Source: an uncultured Pelagibacteraceae bacterium
GTDB taxonomy: Bacteria > Pseudomonadota > Alphaproteobacteria > Pelagibacterales > Pelagibacteraceae
Length of the DNA stretch: 64,000 nt
Direction: 5' to 3'
Assembly (NCBI GenBank): GCA_902634775.1
Contig: CACPLG010000001.1
Location: forward strand, 124,001 to 188,000
Position 1 is the stretch's first letter. Each line of letters starts with the position of its first letter. The notes beneath the pieces were generated by a model. That model had not been told where the DNA came from and made no database searches. It saw only the letters and a list, made by a program, of their open reading frames with translations. Shown here piece by piece: positions 7,529 through 16,874 of the stretch. Made by a program: the position numbers and the translations under genes.

Positions 7529-8140
7529 ATGAGTGAAAAAATCTTAGAACAAATGAATACTCTGATCCCGATGGTTGTTGAACAATCTAGCAGAGGTGAA
7601 AGAGCATACGATATTTATTCGAGGTTACTTAAAGAAAGAATTGTTTTTTTAGTTGGTCCAATTAATGATAACGTTGCATCTTTAGTAACTGCACAACTTT
7701 TGTTTTTAGAGTCTGAAAATCCTAAAAAAGAAATTTCTTTATACATCAATAGCCCCGGTGGTTTAGTAACTGCAGGCTTAGGAATTTATGATACTATGCA
7801 ATATATTAAACCTGATGTTTCAACATTATGTATTGGCCAAGCTGCATCTATGGGGTCTTTTCTTTTGGCTGCAGGCGAAAAGGGAAAAAGATTTTCTCTG
7901 CCTAATTCAAGAATAATGGTTCATCAACCTTCTGCAGGATTCCAAGGTCAAGCAACAGATATTGAAATTCACGCTAACGAAGTTCTGTCCCTTAAAAAAA
8001 GATTAAACCAAATATATTCCAAACATACTGGAAAGAGTGAAGATGAAATTAAAATTGCACTTGAAAGGGACAATTTTATGACGTCTGAAAATGCTAAAGA
8101 ATTTGGTTTGATAGATCAAGTTGTTGAAAAAAGATCATAG
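7529..8140 (+). CDS. clpP: ATP-dependent Clp protease proteolytic subunit
   Basis: A 203-residue serine protease. The catalytic triad is visible as Ser107 (GQAASMGSF), His132 (MVHQPSAG) and Asp181 (ERDNFM). The NSPGG turn (74-78) is part of the substrate channel. ClpP forms a double heptameric barrel that degrades proteins unfolded by ClpX or ClpA. The short N-terminal propeptide is as expected. It lies 32 bases after tig and 101 bases before its partner clpX, the usual arrangement. Confidence 0.97.
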   Translation: MSEKILEQMNTLIPMVVEQSSRGERAYDIYSRLLKERIVFLVGPINDNVASLVTAQLLFLESENPKKEISLYINSPGGLVTAGLGIYDTMQYIKPDVSTLCIGQAASMGSFLLAAGEKGKRFSLPNSRIMVHQPSAGFQGQATDIEIHANEVLSLKKRLNQIYSKHTGKSEDEIKIALERDNFMTSENAKEFGLIDQVVEKRS

Positions 8141-8195
8141 TATTCCACAAGATATAGTTCAATCTAAACACAAGACTTGCCTCATAAACACATTT

Positions 8196-8201
8196 TATAA
8201 T
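8196..8201 (+). promoter_or_regulatory. Possible -10 element upstream of clpX
   Basis: A perfect TATAAT lies 40 bases before the clpX ATG, in the 101-base gap after clpP. No good -35 sits at 16-18 bases: TTGCCT at 8177-8182 is only 13 away. This may be an independent clpX promoter, but chance TATAAT is common in DNA this AT-rich. Confidence 0.35.
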
Positions 8202-8241
8202 AAAGTATTTATAGTGATTCGTTTTAATAATTTAAAAATAT

Positions 8242-9516
8242 ATGTCAGGTAGTAAAAATATTTTATATTGCTCTTTTTGTGGCAAAAGCCAGCACGAGGT
8301 TAGAAAACTAATTGCAGGGCCAACAGTTTTCATTTGTGACGAATGTGTCGAGTTATGTATGGACATAATTAAAGAAGAGAATAAGGATACATTTGTAAAA
8401 CACCAAGATGGTTTACCATCTCCAAAACAAATTTGTTCAGTTCTAGACGATTATGTAATCGGTCAACAACTTGCAAAAAAAGTTTTATCTGTAGCTGTTC
8501 ATAATCATTATAAAAGATTAAATTATGAGAGCAAAACTAGCAAAAATGTTGAGCTCGCTAAGTCAAATATTTTATTAATTGGCCCCACTGGTTGCGGAAA
8601 AACTTTACTTGCCCAAACACTTGCAAGAATATTAGATGTTCCTTTTACTATGGCAGATGCAACAACTTTAACTGAGGCAGGTTATGTAGGTGAAGATGTT
8701 GAAAATATTATTTTGAAACTTTTACAGGCCGCTGATTACAATGTTGAGAAAGCCCAAAGGGGTATAGTTTATATAGATGAAGTAGATAAGATCAGCAGAA
8801 AATCAGAAAACCCATCTATTACAAGAGATGTTTCAGGGGAAGGTGTTCAACAAGCTTTATTAAAGATTATGGAAGGAACTATAGCGAGTGTTCCACCACA
8901 AGGAGGAAGAAAACATCCGCAACAGGAATTCTTACAAGTTGATACAACAAATATTTTATTTATTTGTGGAGGGGCTTTTGCTGGTTTAGATAAAATAATT
9001 TCACAGAGAGACAAAGGTTCTTCAATAGGATTTGGTGCGGAAGTTAAAAATACAGAAGACAAGAAGACTGGTGAATGGATGAAAAGTCTAGAGCCAGAAG
9101 ACTTATTAAAGTATGGCCTGATACCAGAGTTTATTGGCAGACTTCCAATAATTGCAACATTAGAAGACTTAGATGAAAAATCTCTAATAAAAATTTTACA
9201 AGAGCCTAAAAATTCACTAATTAAACAATATCAAGAATTGTTTAAGCTGGAAGGAGCGAAACTTTTATTTAAAGAAACTGCTATAAAAGAAATAGCACAA
9301 AAAGCTATTTCTAAAAAAACGGGTGCAAGAGGATTAAGATCAATTCTAGAAAGCGTGCTATTAAAAACCATGTTTGATTTGCCAAGTATGGAAAATGTAA
9401 ATGAAGTTATAGTCGATTCAGGTGCGGCCAAAGGGCAGAGTCAACCAATTATTGTTCATTCCAAAAATGCTCAAAAAGATAAAGATAAAGATAAATCTAA
9501 AACCTCAGCAGCATAA
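8242..9516 (+). CDS. clpX: Clp protease ATP-binding subunit ClpX
   Basis: A 424-residue AAA+ unfoldase. The N-terminal zinc-binding domain uses Cys10, Cys13, Cys32 and Cys35 (CSFCGK and CDECVE). Walker A GPTGCGKT is at 114-121, the GYVG pore loop at 147-150, and Walker B with IVYIDEVD around 175-182. The sensor-2 region has [10 protein letters not shown] near the C-terminus. ClpX selects substrates, unfolds them and feeds them to ClpP. The C-terminal tail ends in a run of alternating Lys and Asp, not conserved in the family. The length is normal. Confidence 0.97.
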   Translation: MSGSKNILYCSFCGKSQHEVRKLIAGPTVFICDECVELCMDIIKEENKDTFVKHQDGLPSPKQICSVLDDYVIGQQLAKKVLSVAVHNHYKRLNYESKTSKNVELAKSNILLIGPTGCGKTLLAQTLARILDVPFTMADATTLTEAGYVGEDVENIILKLLQAADYNVEKAQRGIVYIDEVDKISRKSENPSITRDVSGEGVQQALLKIMEGTIASVPPQGGRKHPQQEFLQVDTTNILFICGGAFAGLDKIISQRDKGSSIGFGAEVKNTEDKKTGEWMKSLEPEDLLKYGLIPEFIGRLPIIATLEDLDEKSLIKILQEPKNSLIKQYQELFKLEGAKLLFKETAIKEIAQKAISKKTGARGLRSILESVLLKTMFDLPSMENVNEVIVDSGAAKGQSQPIIVHSKNAQKDKDKDKSKTSAA

Positions 9517-9577
9517 ATATGGTTAACAAACGATAAATAAGTATTGCAAATTTTGATTTAATATCCATATTTATATC

Positions 9578-11965
9578 ATGGATATTAAATTTAACTTACC
9601 ACTATTACCTTTAAGAGACATAGTTGTTTTTCCTAGTATGGTTATTCCTCTATTTGTTGGAAGAGATAAATCAATTAATGCCTTGAATGAGGTGATGAAA
9701 AAGGAGAAAAAAATTATTTTGGTAACACAAAAAAATTCAGAGGTTGATGATCCAACAAAAAATGATGTTTTTTCTTATGGGTGCGAAAGTAATATTCTTC
9801 AGCTTTTGAAATTACCAGATGGTACAGTAAAAGTTCTTGTTGAGGGTATTAATCGAGTAAAAATAACTGATTATATAGATACCAAAGATTTTATAAATTG
9901 CTCTTACGAAAAAACAAGTGATCAAATTGATAAAGAGGAAGATTTGATGCAAACGGCTCTTTCAGCCGTAAAAAAACTTGAAAAACTAACTTCGATTAAT
10001 AAAAAAATATCTAGTGAGACAATTAACAATATAAAAGTTTTAAAAGATCCTTCGAAAATTGCAGATAATATAGCGTCCCATTTAAATGCATCCATTTCAG
10101 AAAAACAGCAAATTTTTGAAACTTTAGATGTTAAAAAGAGATTAAGCCTCATCATCAAAATAATGGAGAACGAGACAAGTATAATAGGTGTTGAGAAAAG
10201 AATAAGAGGCAGAGTTAAAACGCAAATGGAAAAAACCCAACGAGAATATTATTTAAATGAGCAACTAAAAGCGATTCAGAAAGAACTAGGTGAAATTGAA
10301 GATGGAAAAGATGAGACATCAAACTTAAATAAACTAATTCTCAAAGCTAAGATGCCGAAGGATGTAGAAAAAAAATGTTTATCTGAATTAAAAAAACTGA
10401 AGAACATGAGTCCGATGTCAGCTGAAGCAACCGTTGTAAGAAACTATTTGGATTGGATGATTGATTTACCTTGGTTCAAAAAAGATAAAACAGAGATAGA
10501 TTTGAATAAAGCTCAAAAAGTTTTAGATGAAGATCATTTTGGTCTTGAAAAAGTTAAAGAGAGAATAATAGAATTTTTAGCAGTTCAAAAGAGAATGAAT
10601 AAACTAAAAGGACCAATCTTATGCTTAGTTGGACCTCCTGGTGTTGGAAAAACCTCCTTAGGTAAATCAATTGCAAAAGCGACTAATAGACAATTTGTGC
10701 GAATGTCATTAGGTGGCGTGAGAGATGAGGCGGAAGTTCGTGGTCATAGAAGAACTTATATTGGTTCTCTACCTGGCAAAATTATTCAAATGATGAAAAA
10801 AGCTGGAACTAAAAATCCTTTGTTCTTGCTTGATGAAATTGATAAAGTTGGAAACGATTACAGAGGTGACCCATCTTCTGCTTTATTGGAGGCACTTGAT
10901 CCAGAACAAAACACAACTTTTAATGATCATTATTTAGAAGTTGATTATGATTTATCTGATGTATTGTTTGTAACTACCGCGAATACATTAAATATTCTAC
11001 CTCCGTTATTAGACAGAATGGAAGTGATTAGAATACCTGGCTATACAGAAGATGAAAAAATAAATATTGCTAACAAGTACTTATTACCAAAACAAATTAA
11101 AGACAATGGAGTAAAAGAAGGTGAAATGAATCTATCTGATGGTACAATAAAAGATATAATTAGATATTACACCAGAGAGTCAGGAGTAAGAAATCTTGAA
11201 AGAGAAATTTCAAAAATTACACGTAAAGTTGTTAAAAAAGTTGTGAATAATGAAAGTAATAACGTAACAGTTAATGATAAAAACGTAGGTGATTTTCTTG
11301 GCGTTAAAAAATTTAAATTTGGTGAACTTGAGGAACAGAATAAGATTGGAATTGTAACAGGTTTGGCTTGGACAGAGTTTGGTGGTGAGATTTTAAAAAT
11401 TGAAACTGTAAATATGCCAGGTAAAGGTCGAATGCAAATTACAGGAAAATTAGGTGACGTAATGCAAGAGTCAGTAAAAGCTGCAAAATCTTTTGTGAGG
11501 TCAAAATGTTTAGAATTTGGAATAATTCCGCCTACTTTTGAGAAAAAAGATTTTCATATTCACGTTCCAGAAGGTGCTACACCAAAAGATGGTCCATCTG
11601 CAGGAATAGCGATGGTAACATCAATTGTCTCTTCAATTACTAAAATCCCAGTCAAAAGAGAAATTGCAATGACTGGTGAAGTTACAATTACAGGGCAAGT
11701 GTTGCCAATCGGTGGATTAAAAGAGAAACTGTTAGCGGCTCATAGAGCAGGAATTAAACAAGTATTAATCCCTAAAGATAATGAGAAAAATTTAGTAGAT
11801 ATTCCAAAAAAAGTTATTGACGATATCAAAATAACTCCGGTTAATTCAGCAGATGAGGTTTTAAAAATAGCCCTTACGAAAGAACTTAAACCTACTGACT
11901 GGGTTGAAGTAGATAAAATTTCTGATAATAAAAAATCTGAAAAAACTCAAGCAAGTATTCAATAA
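9578..11965 (+). CDS. lon: ATP-dependent protease Lon
   Basis: A 795-residue LonA-type protease. It has an N-terminal substrate-binding domain starting with LPLLPLRDIVVFPSMV, an AAA+ module with Walker A GPPGVGKT (352-359) and FLLDEIDKVG Walker B, and a C-terminal protease domain. The catalytic Ser674 sits in PKDGPSAGIAM and Lys717 in GGLKEKLLAA, forming the Ser-Lys dyad. It degrades misfolded and short-lived regulatory proteins in the cytoplasm. It follows clpX after 61 bases. In many alphaproteobacteria a hupB gene follows lon; here the tRNA pair follows directly. Confidence 0.97.
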   Translation: MDIKFNLPLLPLRDIVVFPSMVIPLFVGRDKSINALNEVMKKEKKIILVTQKNSEVDDPTKNDVFSYGCESNILQLLKLPDGTVKVLVEGINRVKITDYIDTKDFINCSYEKTSDQIDKEEDLMQTALSAVKKLEKLTSINKKISSETINNIKVLKDPSKIADNIASHLNASISEKQQIFETLDVKKRLSLIIKIMENETSIIGVEKRIRGRVKTQMEKTQREYYLNEQLKAIQKELGEIEDGKDETSNLNKLILKAKMPKDVEKKCLSELKKLKNMSPMSAEATVVRNYLDWMIDLPWFKKDKTEIDLNKAQKVLDEDHFGLEKVKERIIEFLAVQKRMNKLKGPILCLVGPPGVGKTSLGKSIAKATNRQFVRMSLGGVRDEAEVRGHRRTYIGSLPGKIIQMMKKAGTKNPLFLLDEIDKVGNDYRGDPSSALLEALDPEQNTTFNDHYLEVDYDLSDVLFVTTANTLNILPPLLDRMEVIRIPGYTEDEKINIANKYLLPKQIKDNGVKEGEMNLSDGTIKDIIRYYTRESGVRNLEREISKITRKVVKKVVNNESNNVTVNDKNVGDFLGVKKFKFGELEEQNKIGIVTGLAWTEFGGEILKIETVNMPGKGRMQITGKLGDVMQESVKAAKSFVRSKCLEFGIIPPTFEKKDFHIHVPEGATPKDGPSAGIAMVTSIVSSITKIPVKREIAMTGEVTITGQVLPIGGLKEKLLAAHRAGIKQVLIPKDNEKNLVDIPKKVIDDIKITPVNSADEVLKIALTKELKPTDWVEVDKISDNKKSEKTQASIQ

Positions 11966-11972
11966 TTAGTAA

Positions 11973-12001
11973 TTTACATTATCTTCCCACTGATGTATTA
12001 G
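11973..12001 (+). promoter_or_regulatory. Sigma-70-type promoter for tRNA-Val/tRNA-Asp
   Basis: TTTACA (11973-11978) and TATTAG (11996-12001) are separated by exactly 17 bases and predict a start about 8 bases before tRNA-Val. They lie between the end of lon and the tRNA pair. Identified by consensus similarity only. Confidence 0.5.
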
Positions 12002-12015
12002 TAAATCACATTGGA

Positions 12016-12091
12016 GGGCGGTTAGCTCAGTTGGTAGAGCATCTCGTTTACACCGAGGGGGTCAAAGGTTCGAGTCCTTTACCGCCCACCA
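12016..12091 (+). tRNA. tRNA-Val (anticodon UAC)
   Basis: A 76-base tRNA. Acceptor stem GGGCGGT/ACCGCCC with A73 and encoded CCA (12089-12091). Anticodon stem TCTCG/CGAGG with loop TTTACAC gives anticodon TAC in DNA. D-loop AGCTCAGTTGGTAGAGC and T-arm GGTTCGAGTCC are canonical. tRNA-Asp follows after 13 bases. Confidence 0.97.
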
Positions 12092-12104
12092 AAATAAAAC
12101 ACCT

Positions 12105-12181
12105 GGGGGTGTAGCTCAGTTGGTTAGAGCGATCGCCTGTCACGCGATAGGTCGCGGGTTCGAGTCCCGTCACTCCCGCCA
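12105..12181 (+). tRNA. tRNA-Asp (anticodon GUC)
   Basis: A 77-base tRNA. Acceptor stem GGGGGTG/CACTCCC with one G-U pair, discriminator G (12178) and encoded CCA (12179-12181). Anticodon stem ATCGC/GCGAT with loop CTGTCAC gives GTC. It is cotranscribed with tRNA-Val. The Val-Asp pair just before nuoA is a common alphaproteobacterial arrangement. Confidence 0.97.
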
Positions 12182-12186
12182 TATTT

Positions 12187-12201
12187 TGATAATAATTATC
12201 A
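12187..12201 (+). promoter_or_regulatory. Perfect Fur-type 7-1-7 palindrome upstream of nuoA
   Basis: TGATAAT-A-ATTATCA is a perfect 7-1-7 inverted repeat. It matches the consensus half-sites of the ferric-uptake-regulator box exactly. It lies 5 bases after tRNA-Asp and 81 bases before nuoA. No T-run follows, so it is not an intrinsic terminator for the tRNAs. Whether a Fur-family protein binds here is inference. Confidence 0.4.
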
Positions 12202-12282
12202 ATAACACAAATCATTCAATAAATTAGCCCCCAATAACGTGACTTAACTGCACTTTCAATTAATCAAAAAGATTATATATAA

Positions 12283-12657
12283 ATGTATATGTACGGTGAT
12301 TTTTTAAATAACTATCTAACAATAATAATATTTTTTGGAGTTGCACTCCTTCTGAGTATCGGGTTTATTTTTTTAAATTTTGTGTTTGCGCCTAAAAACC
12401 CAGATCCAGAAAAACTATCTGCTTATGAGTGTGGTTTTGAACCTTTTAATGACTCCAGAATGGAGTTTGATGTCAGATTTTATTTAGTTGCAATACTATT
12501 TATAATATTTGATTTGGAAATAGCTTTCCTTTTTCCATGGGCAATTTCTTTAGGTAAAATTGGAATATTTGGCTTTGTATCAATGATGATATTTTTGTTT
12601 ATTTTAACTGTAGGATTTATTTATGAGTGGAAGAAAGGGGCTTTAGACTGGGAATGA
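12283..12657 (+). CDS. nuoA: NADH-quinone oxidoreductase subunit A
   Basis: A 124-residue membrane subunit with three transmembrane helices. The conserved loop [21 protein letters not shown] (after residue 46) and the following [20 protein letters not shown] helix are diagnostic. NuoA sits at the junction of the membrane and peripheral arms of complex I beside the quinone channel. It heads the 14-gene operon. A second in-frame ATG two codons on (12289) is an alternative start. The 101-base gap before it carries the palindrome described separately. Confidence 0.96.
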   Translation: MYMYGDFLNNYLTIIIFFGVALLLSIGFIFLNFVFAPKNPDPEKLSAYECGFEPFNDSRMEFDVRFYLVAILFIIFDLEIAFLFPWAISLGKIGIFGFVSMMIFLFILTVGFIYEWKKGALDWE

Positions 12658-13175
12658 ACTTAAAAGAAAAAGAAGATCAAATTCCAAAAGAATTTAAACA
12701 ACTCGCTAAAGATTTTGCGGATAAAGGTTTTATTACAACATCTTTAGACAACTTAGTAAATTGGGCAAGAACAGGTTCATTGCACTGGATGACATTTGGA
12801 CTTGCTTGTTGTGCGGTTGAAATGATGCAAACATCTATGCCAAGGTATGACTTAGAAAGATTTGGAGCTGCTCCAAGAGCCTCACCAAGACAATCAGATG
12901 TAATGATTGTTGCTGGAACCTTAACAAATAAAATGGCTCCAGCGTTAAGAAAAGTTTATGATCAAATGCCTGAACCAAGATATGTGATATCAATGGGAAG
13001 CTGTGCAAATGGTGGTGGTTATTATCATTACTCATATTCAGTAGTTAGAGGATGCGATAGAGTTGTTCCGGTTGATGTTTATGTGCCAGGGTGCCCTCCT
13101 TCAGCAGAGGCTTTGTTGTATGGGATAATGCAATTACAAAAAAAGATAAGAGACCAAGGTTCAATAAATAGATAA
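12654..13175 (+). CDS. nuoB: NADH-quinone oxidoreductase subunit B
   Basis: A 173-residue peripheral-arm subunit that binds the terminal 4Fe-4S cluster N2. The ligands are visible as Cys52, Cys53 (the unusual adjacent pair), Cys117 and Cys147, in [19 protein letters not shown] and [10 protein letters not shown]. The ATG at 12654 overlaps the nuoA stop as ATGA. The frame is open nine codons further upstream, but that extension lies inside nuoA. Electrons pass from here to ubiquinone. Confidence 0.97.
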   Translation: MNLKEKEDQIPKEFKQLAKDFADKGFITTSLDNLVNWARTGSLHWMTFGLACCAVEMMQTSMPRYDLERFGAAPRASPRQSDVMIVAGTLTNKMAPALRKVYDQMPEPRYVISMGSCANGGGYYHYSYSVVRGCDRVVPVDVYVPGCPPSAEALLYGIMQLQKKIRDQGSINR

Positions 13176-13771
13176 TGTTAAATAATACAGATTTAGAAAA
13201 GAAAATAAATTCAGAACTTAATACTAAAGTGAGTTCGTCAAAAATTGTTCATGAAACATTAAATGTTTCAATAGAAAAAGATGATTTAAAAGGCGTTCTT
13301 TTATTTTTAAAATCTAATCCTGAAATGAAATTCAAGCAATTGATAGATATAACTGCAGTAGATTATCCAAATAAAAAAAATAGATTTAGGATGATTTATT
13401 TGTTACTTAGCCATGAATTTAACAAAAGAATAATTATTGATTTTCCTTTAAATGAAAATGAAAAAGTTTTTTCAATAACGGGTATTTTTCCATCTGCAAA
13501 TTGGATGGAACGAGAAGTTTTTGACATGTATGGTATTGATTTTCAAGATCATCCAGACCTAAGAAGAATTTTGACAGACTATGAATTTGAAGGATATCCA
13601 TTAAGAAAAGATTTTCCAATTACCGGGCATAAAGAGGTTAGATATAGTGAGGAGAAAAAAAAGGTAATTTATGAACCTGTAAAGTTAGAACAAGACTATA
13701 GAAATTTTGATTATAATAGTCCATGGCAAGGAACTGAATACATTAAAGAAATTAAAAAAAACAATGAGTAA
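13175..13771 (+). CDS. nuoC: NADH-quinone oxidoreductase subunit C
   Basis: A 198-residue 30-kDa-type subunit of the peripheral arm. The signature is in the middle: [29 protein letters not shown], followed by the [10 protein letters not shown] motif. It is separate from NuoD, as in other alphaproteobacteria, not fused as in E. coli. The start overlaps the nuoB stop by one base (TAATG). The end overlaps nuoD by eight bases. Confidence 0.96.
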   Translation: MLNNTDLEKKINSELNTKVSSSKIVHETLNVSIEKDDLKGVLLFLKSNPEMKFKQLIDITAVDYPNKKNRFRMIYLLLSHEFNKRIIIDFPLNENEKVFSITGIFPSANWMEREVFDMYGIDFQDHPDLRRILTDYEFEGYPLRKDFPITGHKEVRYSEEKKKVIYEPVKLEQDYRNFDYNSPWQGTEYIKEIKKNNE

Positions 13772-14939
13772 ACAAACAAAGACACTTAATCTTAATTTTG
13801 GACCACAACACCCGGCTGCGCACGGAGTTTTAAGATTGATATTAGAGTTAGATGGAGAGGTTGTAGAAAAAGCCGACCCCCATATTGGTTTGCTTCATAG
13901 AGGTACAGAAAAATTGATTGAGAATAAAACGTATTCTCAAGCAATACCTTATTTTGATAGACTTGATTACGTGGCACCAATGAATCAAGAGCATGCTTTT
14001 GCTTTAGCTATAGAAAAAATTTTAGATATCGAAGTCCCAATTAGGGGTCAATACATTAGAGTTATATTTTGTGAGATTGGTCGAATATTAAGCCACATAT
14101 TAAACATTACTACTCAAGCTTTAGATGTAGGCGCCTTAACTCCTTCTCTATGGGGTTTTGAAGAGCGAGAAAAACTTATGGAATTTTATGAAAGAGTTTC
14201 AGGATCTAGATTACATGCAAATTATTTTAGACCAGGAGGTGTACACCAAGACTTACCAAGAGGACTCGACGCTGATATTTTAAAGTTTTGTAATGAGTTT
14301 CCAAAAATTATAGATGATTTAGAGACTTTACTTACTGATAACAGAATTTTTAAACAAAGAAATGTCGATATTGGAATAGTTTCAAAAGATGATGCGTTGG
14401 ATTACTCGTTTTCAGGTGTGATGATGAGAGGTTCAGGTGTTGCTTGGGATTTAAGAAAATCTCAACCTTACGATTGTTACGAACAGTTATCATTTAAAGT
14501 GCCAATTGGAAAAAATGGAGATTGTTATGACAGATATCTTTGTAGAGTTGAAGAAATGAGAGAAAGTGTAAAAATAATTAAACAATGTTTAGAACAGTTA
14601 CCAAAAGGACCTGTAAAATCCCAAGATAACAAGATCACTCCTCCACCTAAAAAAGAAATAAAAGAGTCGATGGAAGCATTAATTCATCATTTTAAATTAT
14701 TTACAGAAGGCTACAGAGTAAAAAAAGATGAGATTTATACTGCAGTAGAAGCACCCAAGGGTGAATTTGGTGTTTACTTAATTTCTGATGGTTCAAGCAA
14801 ACCATATAAATGTAAAATCAGAGCACCTGGATTCTCTCATCTACAAGCAATGGATTATTTAATTAAAGGACATATGTTAGCTGATGTACCAGCTGTATTA
14901 GGTTCATTAGATATTGTGTTCGGGGAAATAGACAGATGA
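13764..14939 (+). CDS. nuoD: NADH-quinone oxidoreductase subunit D
   Basis: A 391-residue 49-kDa-type subunit that forms the quinone-binding pocket with NuoB. The N-terminus shows [16 protein letters not shown] and [14 protein letters not shown]. The C-terminus shows the [20 protein letters not shown] and [13 protein letters not shown] endings expected of the family. The ATG at 13764 is chosen over one 57 bases upstream because it gives the usual short leader before the conserved region. It overlaps nuoC by eight bases. Confidence 0.97.
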   Translation: MSKQTKTLNLNFGPQHPAAHGVLRLILELDGEVVEKADPHIGLLHRGTEKLIENKTYSQAIPYFDRLDYVAPMNQEHAFALAIEKILDIEVPIRGQYIRVIFCEIGRILSHILNITTQALDVGALTPSLWGFEEREKLMEFYERVSGSRLHANYFRPGGVHQDLPRGLDADILKFCNEFPKIIDDLETLLTDNRIFKQRNVDIGIVSKDDALDYSFSGVMMRGSGVAWDLRKSQPYDCYEQLSFKVPIGKNGDCYDRYLCRVEEMRESVKIIKQCLEQLPKGPVKSQDNKITPPPKKEIKESMEALIHHFKLFTEGYRVKKDEIYTAVEAPKGEFGVYLISDGSSKPYKCKIRAPGFSHLQAMDYLIKGHMLADVPAVLGSLDIVFGEIDR

Positions 14940-15544
14940 GTTTAAAAAAAATTTCAAAAGATCAACCTGAAAAATTTGAATTTGATCAACAAAGTTTAGA
15001 AGCTGCAAAAAAAATCTTACCAAATTATCCTAAGGGAAAAGAGAAAAGTGCCGTGATGGCTTTATTGTATATTGCTCAAAGGCAAAACAATAACTGGATA
15101 CCTTTATCAGCAATTAAATATATAGCTAAGTTTTTAAATATGCCCTATATCAAAGTCTACGAAGTAGCCACTTTCTACTCAATGTATAATCTTTCACCTG
15201 TAGGGAATTTTCATGTCCAAATTTGTACTACAACTCCCTGTATGATTAGAGGAGCATACAAGATTGTAGATGTATGTAAAAAAAAGATATCTGAAAAAGA
15301 AAATGTATTATCTGAAAATGGAAATTGTTCTTGGACAGAGGTAGAATGTCTTGGTGCCTGTATTAATGCTCCAATGATGCAAATTAACAATGATTACTAT
15401 GAAGATTTAGATATAAGACAAAGTGAAAAAATTATCGATGAAGTGCTTTTGGGTAAAAAACCAAAACCAGGATCTTATAGAGGGAGAATTAACTCAGAAC
15501 CTGAAAATAACAGAAAAACATTATTGGATTTAAAAAATGCTTAA
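14936..15544 (+). CDS. nuoE: NADH-quinone oxidoreductase subunit E
   Basis: A 202-residue thioredoxin-like subunit with a 2Fe-2S cluster (N1a) bound by Cys97, Cys102, Cys138 and Cys142 (CTTTPC and CLGAC). It belongs to the NADH-dehydrogenase module with NuoF and NuoG. ATGA overlap with nuoD, and eight-base overlap with nuoF. The approximately 40-residue tail after the domain is basic and typical of alphaproteobacterial NuoE. Confidence 0.96.
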   Translation: MSLKKISKDQPEKFEFDQQSLEAAKKILPNYPKGKEKSAVMALLYIAQRQNNNWIPLSAIKYIAKFLNMPYIKVYEVATFYSMYNLSPVGNFHVQICTTTPCMIRGAYKIVDVCKKKISEKENVLSENGNCSWTEVECLGACINAPMMQINNDYYEDLDIRQSEKIIDEVLLGKKPKPGSYRGRINSEPENNRKTLLDLKNA

Positions 15545-16874
15545 AGACGAAGATAGAATATTTAAAAACCTGTATAATGATTTAGGAGCTGACTTAAACT
15601 CCTCAAAAAAAAGAGGTGATTGGACAAATACTAAAGATTTATGTGAAAAAGGTAGAGACTGGATTATTGATGAGATTAAAAAATCAGAATTAAGAGGGAG
15701 AGGTGGCGCAGGTTTCCCTACTGGGTTAAAATGGTCATTTGCACCTAAGGAAGTTGGATCAAGGCCTCACTACCTTGTAATTAATGCAGATGAGTCTGAA
15801 CCTGGAACTTGCAAAGATAGGGATATTCTAAGATTTGAACCTCATAAACTTTTAGAAGGTTGTTTAATTGCTGCCTACGCTGTTAACTCCCATAAATGTT
15901 ATATTTACTTAAGAGGTGAATATTACAACGAAGGTATAGAATTACAAAAAGCTATTGATGAGGCTTATAAAAATAATCTAATTGGTAAAAATGCTTCTGG
16001 AACTGGTTGGGATTTAGATATTTACATTCATTATGGAGCTGGAGCTTATATATGCGGTGAAGAGACAGCTTTGCTTGAAAGTATTGAAGGTAACAAAGGT
16101 CAACCAAGATTAAAACCACCTTTTCCTGCGCTAGTTGGATTATATGGTTGTCCAACTATAGTTAATAATGTTGAAACTGTTTCAGTTGTTCCTACAATTT
16201 TAAGAAAAGGTTCTAAATGGTTTGCATCATTAGGCAAACCAAAAAATACCGGTACTAAAATTTTTTGTATTTCTGGAAATGTAAACAAACCTTGTAATGT
16301 TGAAGAGGAAATGGGAGTTCCTTTGAAAGATTTAATTGAAACCCACGCAGGTGGAGTAGTAGGTGGATGGGAAAATTTACAAGCAGTTATACCAGGTGGT
16401 TCTTCAATGCCCTTGTTAAATAAAGAAATTTCAGAAAAGATAACTATGGATTTTGACTCATTGGTTGAAAATAAAAGTGGGCTAGGGACCGCAGGAATAG
16501 TCGTAATTAATAAAGATCAAGATATTATTAAATGTTTTGCAAGAATAGCGCGATTTTATAAACATGAAAGTTGTGGTCAATGTACACCTTGCAGAGAAGG
16601 TTCAGGTTGGATGTGGAGAATTTTAGAAAGAATGGCTAAAGGAGAAGCATCGAGAGAGGAAGTTGAAATGTTATTTGATGTTACAAAACAGATTGAAGGT
16701 CATACCATTTGTGCTTTTGGAGAAGGATCTGCTTGGCCAGTTCAAGGTCTTTTAAGAAATTTCAAAAAAGAGATTATAAAAAGAAATAATTTTGATCCAT
16801 TAATTAAGTCAAATAAAGATATCCCATACCTTGTAGATCAACACTTATTAGAAAAAGATAATGCCCAAAATTAA
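15537..16874 (+). CDS. nuoF: NADH-quinone oxidoreductase subunit F
   Basis: A 445-residue subunit that oxidises NADH. The glycine-rich [13 protein letters not shown] segment (near 55-67) binds FMN and NADH. A second motif, [16 protein letters not shown], lies near 164-180. The 4Fe-4S cluster N3 is held by Cys346, Cys349, Cys352 (SCGQCTPC) and Cys392 (TICAFGEG). It overlaps nuoE by eight bases and nuoG by 14. Confidence 0.97.
   Translation: MLKDEDRIFKNLYNDLGADLNSSKKRGDWTNTKDLCEKGRDWIIDEIKKSELRGRGGAGFPTGLKWSFAPKEVGSRPHYLVINADESEPGTCKDRDILRFEPHKLLEGCLIAAYAVNSHKCYIYLRGEYYNEGIELQKAIDEAYKNNLIGKNASGTGWDLDIYIHYGAGAYICGEETALLESIEGNKGQPRLKPPFPALVGLYGCPTIVNNVETVSVVPTILRKGSKWFASLGKPKNTGTKIFCISGNVNKPCNVEEEMGVPLKDLIETHAGGVVGGWENLQAVIPGGSSMPLLNKEISEKITMDFDSLVENKSGLGTAGIVVINKDQDIIKCFARIARFYKHESCGQCTPCREGSGWMWRILERMAKGEASREEVEMLFDVTKQIEGHTICAFGEGSAWPVQGLLRNFKKEIIKRNNFDPLIKSNKDIPYLVDQHLLEKDNAQN

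Noticed and set aside
9544..9573. TTGCAA/TATTTA as a promoter for lon
   Set aside because: Spacing of 18 is acceptable, but the predicted start falls at or just inside the lon ATG at 9578, so it is not convincing without start-site data.
12187..12201. The palindrome after tRNA-Asp as an intrinsic terminator
   Set aside because: It consists almost only of A-T pairs and is not followed by a T-run, so it would terminate poorly. The Fur-type reading fits better.
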